From positions 3,702,876 to 3,766,875 of the forward strand of contig ML680037.1 of NCBI GenBank assembly GCA_007922225.1: a stretch of 64,000 bases of DNA, given 5' to 3'. Shown piece by piece: positions 10,201-22,200 of this stretch. The translations under genes and the position numbers were made by a program. The notes under the pieces are model-generated. The model worked only from the letters and a program-made list of their open reading frames with translations. It was not told the origin of the DNA and searched no databases. Source of the DNA: Emydura subglobosa. Its lineage: Eukaryota > Chordata > Testudines > Chelidae. The stretch's first letter is position 1; each line of letters starts with the position of its first letter.

Positions 10201-13200
10201 TTTTTTTTTTCTAGCTGCTGCACACGCCGATCCCACTCCTGACACCAGTGTGATGGGGTGGGGGCCTATTCCACCCTGTGGGTCCTGCACTTAACCGGCC
10301 ACGCCGGTGGTGCAGCTGGGAGGGGAGCAGGGAGGGTTCCTGATCCCTCCCTCTACCACGAGCCCCGACCCAGAGACCCTGCGAGGAGTGGTCTCACATT
10401 CCTTAGTCCCTGAGACCGACTACCTTCCCTGGGTCACCTGTCCACAGCTCCACTGCTTGTGGCCTGCTCCCTGGTACCGGTGTGAAGGGTTGTTCTGCCT
10501 TCCCAGGCTGGAACCTCTCCGTCTCTGGTCTGGTGGCAGCAACGGAGGATAGTCCCAAGCTCTACAGCTGCGGCAGGGCAGGGCAGGGCAGGGCAAGGCA
10601 GCTCCGCTCCCCTTTGCTTGGCTCTGCTTTCTCTCCTCCGGCTGTTAACTCCCTTTCAGCCCTCTCCGCCTGCCTGAAGTGTAGGCTTTTAACTGCTGGG
10701 GCAGTTTCTTTGATAGGCTCCAGGTGGCCTAATTGGCCCAATTGCCTTGAATTAGCCCCAGCTGGGTTAACCAGGGAATAGGGCTTTATGGAGCCGGGGG
10801 CTAATATACATGCCTTCCAGCACCCTTTCATAGCCGTCCGGTCTGGCCCTGTCACAATATCTGATTGAAACTTTAAGCTATTCTTCCCCCATTAAGTCTT
10901 ATCAGCAACTAATTGCTTCACTTCACCCTGCCCCAGTATCTGTCACTGCACTCAACCACCATGGATACAGCATATTCACTGGGTGTTTCTCGTAAATTTA
11001 GTTGTTACTCTCCTGAGATAAAAGGAAGATATTATTTCATGAAAGTTAAGATTGGAGCACAAGATAACTGACATCATGAAGAGGCACCAATCTGCTGAAC
11101 TTCTAGAAACCAATTCAATGTGATACTTGAATGAGAACACCTGAAACCTGGGAAGCTACTGGAGCATTTTCACTACAGTTTATAACAAGGGAAAGGTAAC
11201 AAGAAGGCTACTGACCTACATGTGGAAGTATTTGCTTTAGAACAGCAATGCAATTTAGCTCCATCAAGGCCTGTTGAAGGAGGAGGGTGCACAGTGACTC
11301 CAGGGTGAACAGATCTTGAACTCTCAAGAAAACACTGCCAGAGGGGATCTTGAGGCAGGGGCATTGTTTTACATCCTTCTATAAGTCCATCAACAATTTC
11401 AAGTTCTGTTTTCATTGACATCAGTATTCTTTTACAAGCTGTTTGGCAGGCATAATCTTCTGCTCTGTCACAGCAATACAAACCTAAATATTCAAAAGAA
11501 TAAACATGGTCATCTTTCGATTGGTAGCTATCTAATGACAATAACAAAATGTATTTATGCAGTATTCTTCACCATGGTGCTTTACATTAAAACATGCTGA
11601 TAAACATTTTTAATAAAATCAACAGCAGTGGCATGCAGATGCTTCTTTAGTTTTAAATATTAGCAGACTGAACCCTCTGAAGACTAACAGGAAGTGATCT
11701 ATAGCATTAATAATTATAACAATTAATAATACCCAACCCAAAATCTAACAATATATAGTAGATACCATATCAATACAATTATTTCTTTGATTTTTGAAAG
11801 TTATAAATTTTTTTTTACTTACTATCTGTAGGGTTTCTCATTGGATATGACTGTGTGTAGTTGTTCACGCAGTGTATTAACTGAGGGCTAATAGAGGCAC
11901 AGTAACTTTCAACTGCTTTTATTTGTGAAGGACCAGGAGAAGAGTCCGTCCGAAAAATTGCTTGACAATATTCCCGGCAGTTTGTATGATGACCTGCGTA
12001 ACTGCAACAAACTGATCCCACTGGAAACACATGAAAAAACAACTATGTGTTCCTGTGCGCAGAAACAAATATATAGAAAAAGAACACACATACTTCACCG
12101 ATAAATTCACTTAAAGACCAAATTTTTGCATATTCTACTAAAACAATTATCTGACACATGGAAATGGCGTGTCTACAGGCTGGTAAGAGGCCAAAACTTT
12201 CTGGTTTACTAAGGGTGGAAAAATCCCTACAGTTAACCTTGTGCTTGAGAGAGTTTTGGTGACATAGTCATATTTAGTTTCAGTTATTTTGCTTTTATGT
12301 ATTTTTAATACAATCATACATGTCTTACAGTATGTTTAGAATATACACACTAAAGACTAACAAGAGTAGCTGACCCCTGTAACCTATAGGATGGTTTAGG
12401 TTAAGAAATAAGCAGAAGTTAGGTTTGGGGCCAAAGTGTAGAGAAGTCTGAAAACTGAAGTTGCTAGTGTGAGAAAGTTAGAGGTAAGCTGGAAGATACA
12501 GTGTTATGGGAAAGTAAAAGTTAGCAAGGACATGACCCAGAATATTGTTATGGTTTGCTTTGCTTGTAACAGGTTAAAGCAATGTTTTTAATGAGTGTTT
12601 TTAAGAATTGTGAATGTTTCATTAAAATGCTGCTATCTATACTGATAGTATGTTAAGGATTTTGGTGCAGATGTATAATGTAAAGAGCCAATAAGGAGGT
12701 GGCAGAACTATAATTATAGTAAGGGGCAGTTTAAAGTTAATTCATATTATAACAGACTATAAAAGAAGTAGTTTGGCTAAATTGGAAGAGAGCTCCAATT
12801 AACATCAGAAGGATAACATTAGCTTCCAGGATTATAAGGCAATACTTCACTGTGTAGTCAGTGGACTGATCAACCATTAATACATGCAAATGAAATTGTG
12901 TAAGTATAATTGTAGTATTGTGTAAGTGGTAATTGCATGCCTGTTTGTTAACTAATCATTTTCCTTTTAAATCAGAGTTGGATTTATCATTCAAAATGTC
13001 GAACCGTGATCCTCTACTAAATACATTTTCTGTAGCTGACCTAGAGGCATGAACCTGAAAACTAAGTTGGGTTTTATTGCACCCTTATCTTCAACAATTT
13101 AAAATTAAACTGGGAACATTTCAACATAAAGGTTACAAAAGGTTGTAACCCAATTAAAATAACAATAACAATTCTGACTCATTCACACACAAATATTTGT

Positions 13201-16200
13201 TGCCGCATTATTAAACACCCATGGACACTTCCTGGGAAATGTTCTATCAAGAGATAATTTCATGTGTGTAACTTTTTTCATTTCTTCCCCTCCATCCTTT
13301 TCTATTAATAGAGACATTTACATCAAGACAGTAACTTCGTTGATTAAAGTTTCATCTCTGCCTGTTACTTATTTTTCACTTTAAATCATAAAATGAAAGA
13401 GTAAAGTAACAGAAACAGATGAACTTCTAAGAAACAGTTCAAATGCCCTACTAATAAAAAAATTAGGGCTGTCAATTAATTGCAGTTAACTCAAGCGATT
13501 AATTTTTTTGCATTAACTCGCTTAAAAAAATGTAATCATGGTTAATCGCACTGTTAATAACAGAATACCAATTTACATTTATTATAGGTATTTTTGGATG
13601 TTTTTCTACATTTTCAAATATATTGATTTCAATTACAACACAATACGAAGTGTACAGTGAACAATTTATAATTATTATTTATTACATATATTTGCACTGT
13701 AAAAAGATAAACAAAAATTAGTATTTTTCAATTCCCCTTATACTGTAGTGCAAATGCTTTATCAGGAAAGTTGAACTTACAAATGTAGATTTTTTTTGTT
13801 ACATAACTGCACTCAAAAACAAAACAATGTAAATCTTTAGAGCCTGTAAGTCCATTCAGTCTTATTTCTTATTCAGCCAATCACTAAGACAAGCAAGTTT
13901 ATTTACATTTAAAGAAGATGTTTCCCACTTTTTATTTACGACACCTAAAAGTGAGAACAAGCATTCGCATGTGTTGCAAGGTATTTACTGCCATATATTC
14001 TAAACATTCATATGTTCCTTCATGCTTCGGCCACCATTCCAAGGACATGCTTCCATGCTTAATAATGCTCATTAAAAAAATGCATTAATTAAATTTGTGA
14101 CTGAACTCCTTGCAGGAGTCTCCTGCTCTGTGGTTGTACCTGCATTCTACCATATATTATGTGTTATGGCAGTCTCGGATGATGACCCAGCTTATGATGT
14201 TCGATCTAAGAATACTTTTACTGCAGCTTTAACAAAATGCAAAGAAGGTACCAATGTGAGATTTCTAAAGATAGCTACAACACTCAACCAAAGATTTAAG
14301 AATCTGAAGTGCCTTCCAAAATCTGAGAGGGATGAGGTGTGGAACATGCTGTCAGAAGTCTTAAAAGAGCAACACTCAGATGCAGAAACTATAGAACCTG
14401 ATGCAGACACCGAATAACCAAAAAAGAAAATCAACCTTCTGCTGGTGGCACAATGATGAAAATGAGCATGTGTCGATCTGCACTACTTTGGACTGTTATT
14501 GAGCAGAACCTGTCATCAGCATGGATGCATGTCCTCTGGAATAGTGGTCAAAGCATGAAGAAGCATACAAATGTTTAGCGCATCTGGAATATAAATATCT
14601 TGTGACGCCGGCGACCACAGTGCCATGCAAATGCCTGTTCTCACTTTCAGGTGGCATTGTAAACAAGAAGTGGGTGGTACTATCTCTCGTAAATGTAAAC
14701 GAACTTGTTTGTCATAGTGATTGGCTGAACAAGAAGTAGGACTGAGTGGACTTGTAGGCTCTAAACTTTTACATAGTTTTATTTTTGAATGGAGGTGGGT
14801 TTTGTTTTTGTTTTTTTTTTTTACATAATTCTACATTTGTAAGTTCAACTTTCCTGATAAAGAGATTGCACTACAAGACTTGTATGTGGTGAATTGAAGT
14901 ACTATTTCTTTATTTCTTTTTTACAGTGCAAATATCTGTAATAAAATTAAATATAAAGTGAGCACTGTACACTTTGTATTGTGTTGTAATTAAAATCAAT
15001 ATTTTTGAAAATGTAGAAAACATCCAAAATATTTAAATAAATGGTATTCTATTATTGTTTAACAGTGTGATTAATTCTGTGATTAATTTTTTAAGCACTT
15101 GATAGCCCTAATAAAAATAAATGAGAGAAGATAAAAAGATATATGCATTCACATCTAAACTAAATATATATACAAAAGTACACACACTGCCTGATCCTGC
15201 AAATACTTAAGCATATAACTTTACTCACGTGAATAGCCCCATTGATTTCATTCATGAGCTCCCTCCCCCCCTCCCCTTGTAGGGATGAGGTCTAAATACT
15301 GAGAATATAGAAGGGAAAATAAAACTGGACAAAAATAAATATTGATAAATTTAAGTATATACAGCATACTTACTTTCATTTCTGTTAATGCAACTAAAAA
15401 GAGCATTCTGCAAACAAAACAAAAAACAATTACCAAAAACAGAAAGGATTTCACATATCAATAAAAGCGTTTAGCAATTTCTGAACATTACATATTTGTT
15501 TAACAAATTGGAATGAATTAAAGAAACAATCTATTGTTAAGCTGTACCTAAATAGTACAAGCAAGTAGAAGTAAAAGAGTATAACAGATAAAATGGCACA
15601 TTTGCTTAAAAAAGAAGGAAATGAGATAAATAAAAAGAATTTAAAAGACCATATATCATTCCAAATTCTTTTTAAGGAACATATAGGAAGATTAATCACC
15701 TACACAGGAATATCTTCATAAACTACCTCAAAGATAAGGAATAGGACATACAAAGACACAGTATTAATGATTATTAATTTAGGGATAAATCTTGCAGTTT
15801 AAATTCCCACTAAAATCAATGGGATTAAGGCCTGATCTACTCTGGCTGCGGATTTCGGCGGCAGTCGACGGGAGATATGCAAGCTACATACAGTAACTTG
15901 CATATCTCCTGTCGACTTCCTAATGTCTGCTTATCATGGTGTCTCCACTGCACTGCATTGATGGGAAACACCTCCCATTGATGCAGCGCTATGCTTCTTG
16001 CCGGGGTGGATTAACAGAGTGGACTTCCGGGTTCGATTGAGCGAGTCTTCACTGCCACTCAATTGAATCCGCAAAAATCGATCCTGCACTGCTGGTGGTG
16101 CTGCCAGCAGTGTAGACATACCCTTTGGCCTGTATAAGGAATCAGTATGGATTGCAGGATGGTGCCCTCAGTGAGTCCTATCCTTTGGAGGTAAACGAAA

Positions 16201-19200
16201 GTACAAAGAGCAGGAAAAATTCAACACAAAATTGACAAGTGCATGTGACATGACAGTTAGGGTACAGAACAACATTACTGTCACCAAAAACTTCAGAAAA
16301 TAATATTTTAAAAGTTCAGTGGCGTAGGAAGAAAATGTTTTCTCATCTAAAACGAGAAAGAGTGAAAATAAGGCTTGTATGCGAACACAAAATGGGCAGA
16401 CAATAACATGGCTTTCTAGTTAAAACCAAGAACTAGGTGGCAGGCAGATTTTGTGTTCTAATCCCAAAGCAGCAAGTGGGAAAAGTCACATGACTTCACT
16501 GCAAGGCCAGACTTAAAAGCAGTAAAATGTATTGGCCACATCAGCCTGGAAAGGAGCTCTTACAGACATAAATAAGTAATCAGTGAGTACAGAACTTTTA
16601 TATGCTGATATTACTTAGGCAGTGGGGTTTAATGATCTAATTTTAAGATTGATCTTGATAAATTTAGGAACTGGATAATAAAATAGAGTTGCCTGTAATA
16701 ACAGGGGACCAGACTCAGTGACCCAGGAAGTGACTTTAAAGTGACCAGAGTGCAAGTGTAAAAAATTGGGACAAGAATAGCAGTAAAGGTGCCTATATAA
16801 GACAAAGCCCCAAATATCAGGACTGTCCCTATAAAATTAGGACATCTGGTCATCCTCAGTGACTTCTAATCTTGCGTTCCTATGTTCCCACAAAAAAAAA
16901 CCTCACTGAATTTACTCCTAAACGTAAAAACACGCAGAGGATAAATTTTTGTCACATGAAAGCAAAGTTCTGGGCATCTGATTTCTTATACTCATATTAA
17001 TGATCATGTATGTCAATACAATAAAAAAAAAGCATGTGCTTCTGCCAGAAGATTCTCTTTTAAATGAAAGCATAATGCCAGCAATCAGAATAAAAGTCTT
17101 TTTTAAAGTGACCTTTTTCCACCTTAGCTTAATAAAAATGAAATAATTTTTTGCAAATCCTATTTATTTTTCATTATATAATTTATTTTCTTTTGGCACT
17201 TCTCTAAGTGAAAAATCAAATAAAAATGAATCTATTCATTTTCCATTTCTGACTTGTGTACTATAACACCAATGTAATGTCTGGACAAAAACGCTTCAAG
17301 AAAATGTTTGTTTAAAAAACCCGTTTTCTGTTAAAATATTTTAACTGGAAACAATTTTATTGTCTTAGGTTTTGAGGAACTTTATTTTGGTAAAACCTAA
17401 ATTTTGGGCCAAATCTGAACTCAGTGTCTCTTCTTTAGTTAATTACAAATTTTATTAAAACTCTTCATCTGATCTTATCGATCTATATTTTTGCTCAATG
17501 GAAGCTTTAAGACAAACCTTGTCTCTTTATGCCTCGGCCAATTAAGATAGGGAAAAATGATTAAATTATTTACTACAGTAAATGAACAAACAAACTCCAA
17601 GATGATGGTCCTCTAGTTTAGATCTACACCCTTGGAAAAAATAATCCAAACAGGAAGACTGACATTGGGAAAAGGGAAGCAGCCCAAGAAGGAACTACTA
17701 TAGCACAGGCCCAGAACTTAAAAAGATGACAAAAACCAAACATGTATTATAAAACTGATTCACTATACTATTTAAAGAAATAAAGCATGCAAAGAATTTG
17801 GAATAAAAGGGAAAAACTGATTAGGGATGAAACTAGGAGACTGAGTGCCCAAACCTCTGCTGCTACAACATCACTAAAATCAATAGAGTTACCTTGTCGG
17901 TGTCTGATGGCCAAAATAGAGTCTAAATTAATAAGATCAGATAAGAATTTTTAATGAAAAATTTTATTAACTAAATTAACGGCACTGTGAAGTCTAAATT
18001 GGCCTAGAATTTGCTGTTATAAAAATAAAGAATTTATTAAGTCAGTGAAGTTATACCTTCAGAGAATTTGGGCCTGAGTGTGCTCCCAGCTCACTGGCCC
18101 TTCAACAATCAAAAGGTGCAGGGAAAGCCTGTTTGGGGTCACCCTGTCTTTTACACCTCCAGAAGGTGGCGAAGGGTAATGACTCAATAAATGCTGCTTT
18201 ATATAGGGCTCTGAGTTCATATACCCAAAGCCCACTTATTGCAAAAGTGGGAGAATCTTGAATTCTTGGAGAACTGATTAAAAAACAGAGCTTTCAATGA
18301 AAACTAAATGCTGTATAGGGGCTTTCTTAATTAGAGAATAAAGAGCTATTAGGCTAAAATACATAGGACCTGATGCAAAGTATCAAAGACTTGGAAAAGA
18401 AGAAATTGGGATAGGGGCTGGGGGGAAGAAAGAAAAAGAAACTGCTAAGAAACTAAATTTGTACATTTTGCTTCAACTGATTCAAATGGACATATTAAAT
18501 AAAGGAGCATAACAGATGACTATTTTCCTTCATTAAGTGTCCCAATCTTGCTCCCTGTGAAATTAAGCACAAAGTTCCCATTTCCTCTGGAAGATATTGT
18601 AAAATTATGTTCTATATGCCTATATGTAAGAGTATTTAGATAAGAAAACTGAGAAACACAGTAATGCTGCTACCTTTTCCCTTTCTTGTTCCATCTCCTT
18701 CTCTTCCATTCCAATCACAGTTCCCCAAACACAAACCCATGCTAAAGACATTCATAACTATTTAAGTAGCCACATAATCTTCAAATTCTGCCCTCTTTTC
18801 CCATAGTTAGTCCACACCTTTTGGTCTTTGGGATATTTTTGTTTTTCTTTTGTATGTCTATTTAGATTGTGAGCTCAACAGAGCAGGGGCTGTGTCTTCC
18901 TATATGTTAATGCACCATCTACTCGATTGTGGAGGCCATAAAACAAGAGTAATATGAGAAATTGGTTTTCCCTAAAGAGTAGCCCTGATTACACCGAGGG
19001 TGAATGCATCTCAGGCCAGGTCTACACTTACCTGGAAATTTGGCGGCAGTTGATGGGAGTTACACAAACTACGCAGAGTAGCTTGCATAACTCCTATTGA
19101 CTTTGTAACTCCTCTTCTAACATGCCGTCTTCACGGCACTGGACTGACAGGAAATGTGCTCCCGTCAACGCAGCGCTTCACCACTTGAGGGGGTGGTTTT

Positions 19201-22200
19201 AATGCATCAACTTCTGGATCGATTGTGCAGGACTTCACTGACCGCTCGATCGATCTGACGAATTTGCCACCGTCAGTGAAGACATACCCTTACTGGGTAC
19301 CTATACCCTGCATGAGACCTATCAAACTAAGGGCAAGATCCTGGTTTAGGAAACCAGAGGACAGATAGCTGCTACCACTGAGACCTGTCAGCACTCCTCT
19401 CAGGAAACTCTCACTGACATTTAAAGCTAATTGCTAACAGGAAGTTTTGTTACCAGAGAGCAGGGATATAAACTTGGTAAGAAAAGGACTGCATAGTTCT
19501 ACTGGGAGCCTGAAAAGGCCAAATGAGTTCCTTACTGAACTGAGAGTTACTGGAAATGTACCCTTATTAAGTAGGATTAAAAGACACTCAAGCATACTTG
19601 TTTCTGTTTGAATCCTGCCTGACATAAGGGTTTATTTTATTTTGAGGCCTGCACTGCAAGTCCAGACATTTTCCCTCCTTGTTGCAGTCATCACGTTGAC
19701 CAAGGTATCAAAATCTTGCTTTCTACAATCTAATAAAACTGATAAATTATCTGACAGTCAACTTTCAGTCTCGAGATAATTAACAGTCAGTCTAGATTCT
19801 TAGGAAGATAGTTCTAACATTACATTTTATAGTAGACAATCCACTTTTTCTGTTAGTGGTTAGAAAATTTATTTATTCTATAGCAAAATTAGATAGTGCA
19901 GTTATTTTCAACAGACAAGCACATTTCTAACTTCAAAGTGTTACTATCATATTCAAGTTCATGAGTTCTTGAGATGTCAATTTTTAGCTATTCTAGCTAT
20001 AAACTGTCATTGATGACTTCTTATCCCTAGAATGACTGATAATTGATGTCTCAAGAACTCATGAGACCAATAAAATATACAATTACTAAAAACCATTGAA
20101 ACAACATATCTTAATCACACAGAAATCCAAAAGACTATCTATTCAACATAATGGTCCACAAACAAAAAAAAAAGAATTAATACCACCACCATGCTTTTAT
20201 TATACTGCTTCTCATCAGTAGATACCAAACCATTTTTTAAAAAGCTTCTGTATCCCTTTTTCTCCTTGAAAAGAGGGGTGGGGGCCTGAAAAAACAAAAT
20301 GGATTCTTTCACAACCAAAAATCTTCTTTTAAAAAAACCAAAAAAATTGACAAAATCAAAATAGATTAACAAAAAAATTTTTTTTTGTCAAATTTAACAA
20401 AAATTTTGACTAGCTCTGACTTGTACTTTTTAAAAATAATTTCAGAGAAGCATTCTAGAAAAAAAGCTCAGAATCTTAATACATCTCAACCCCCTTGTTA
20501 CTGAATTTGAGTAGAGTGTTGCGCTAAGTTTTATATGAATAAAAAAAACAACAAATTCAAGCATCAAATGATGAAGCATTCCAACATGTTTACTTAGTGT
20601 CATTTTGTTTGGAAAAGGCACTGTTCTCTTGATTTGGCGCAAGTATGAGAAGAGGGTGAAACTCCTCCAATCTCCTCTGAGCCCCAATACCATGACAGGA
20701 AAGTCCCATTTAGAAATGAAAGGCCTGTCCTCGAAAAGTCAGGAACAGGAAGTCATTAGCCTACATTTTCAAGAGTGATTAGTGGTGTCTCAAGTTTTGG
20801 GCAGGATAAGATGACTTGATTTTCTGAAGTGCTGAGCACCTGGCCCACAGAAAAGCAGGCTCTAATACGCTTCAATCTGGGCACCAAAAATGCAGGCACC
20901 CAAAATCACCAGTCATTTTTGAAAATGTAAGCCATTGTATTAGTGCACATTCATTCTATAAGTATAATTATGTTTTGTAACCAGTTGTCATAAACTGGTT
21001 ACAATAAGTGTCTTAATCTTCCATAAAACAGCTTTTGTTTCTACAACACAACCATATGTCAGCTAAGTTTTTGCATCTACACCAAACAAGCTGCCTAATC
21101 ATGTTTGTATCAATGTATTCTGGGATAATCTGGGCAGCTATTCAATAGTATCAAGAGGGAAGAATGCCCAGCGTGTATACATAAAGGCAGTAAACTCTGG
21201 GATCCCTGGTTGTACAGGGAACTGGAAGGCAGAAGGATCAATCAAACTACTCACTTAGGCATAGTTAGTGGATTCTGTCCATATAATAAAGCAACCGTGT
21301 TACAAACAGGAAGACAACCATACAACAAAGTAGGCTGCTGGCAAAGATGCAGCAATATTAGCAGCTATGGTTACTAACTGAATATTAACCATGTTGTGTG
21401 TGGACACAAACCATGTTTAGTTGCAAACTCATTTCAAAATTGTTGTGAGAACAGGACATTTACAACTTTTAGGCCCAGTATATACAGTAACATTTAACCA
21501 TTTGTACTCTGTTAGTGAGACAGTTTTCTCACTGTGCCTTCTGATTACATAAAAGGCAACCAATTTTTTTTTTTTTTTTTTTTGAGTACCCATAGCAGCT
21601 ACCAGTGTTTCTCCTCAGAAAGAGGCCTGCACTTGGATATAGTTATCTTACTGTAATTGGTTCAACATGCCTTTTTTCTTTTCTTTTATTGCAAGATGGA
21701 CAGGACCCCTTAACTGTGTCTGTGTAACTGAGATGGCCAGTCCTCCTTTCTTTCCACTTTCTGGGTAGTAGAACACCTCAGAGTACATTGCCCCAAATGG
21801 TGCTGCTCCTCAGTGCTGTTGTGGGTTAGCCAGTTTCCCAGAAGGCACTGATACAGTTAGGCAACATGGCAGGATGCAGATATGAAAACATGGCTATGAT
21901 GGCAGTCCTAGAGAAGACCAGGAAGAGGGGGAACATGATAAGAGTCTTCAAATATGTAAAAGTTTGTTATAAAGAGGACAGTGATTCCATTGTTCTCAAT
22001 GTACACCCAGGATAGGACAAGAAGTAATCAACTTAGTTTGCAGCAAGGGAGATTTAGGTTGGGTATTAGAAAAACTGTCTAGCTGTAAGGATAATTAAGC
22101 ACTGGAACGGGTTATCTAGGGAGGTTGTAGAATCCCCATCACTGGAGGTTTTTAATAACAGGTTAGACAAACACCTGTCAGGGATGACATAGATAGTCTT

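Larger units (their letters stand above)
5110..10856 (-). mobile_element. Ty3/Gypsy LTR retrotransposon, Gmr1-like, defective
   Basis: The element has two LTRs (10249-10856 is the 5' LTR on the minus strand, 5110-5714 the 3' LTR), a primer site, a polypurine tract and a flanking 4-bp direct repeat ATAT (5106-5109 and 10857-10860). In reading order on the minus strand it carries Gag, protease, integrase with a GPY/F module, then reverse transcriptase and RNase H. Integrase before reverse transcriptase is the unusual order of the Gmr1-like clade; most Gypsy elements have it last. Several frameshifts and at least two in-frame stops show it cannot encode working proteins. It lies in RECK intron 9 in the same orientation as RECK. 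Confidence 0.95.
13464..15110 (+). mobile_element. hAT transposon with long inverted arms (fold-back)
   Basis: The ends read TAGGGCTGTCAA and TTGATAGCCCTA, an imperfect terminal inverted repeat with one mismatch. They are flanked by 8-bp direct repeats AAAAAAAT (13456-13463) and ATAAAAAT (15111-15118), one mismatch apart. Beyond the short termini, most of the left arm (13464 to about 14055) is the diverged reverse complement of the right arm (about 14515 to 15110). That includes a copy of the transposase C-terminal coding end. A transposase remnant lies between and into the right arm. Family assignment to hAT rests on the termini, the duplication length and the hATC motif. Confidence 0.88.
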
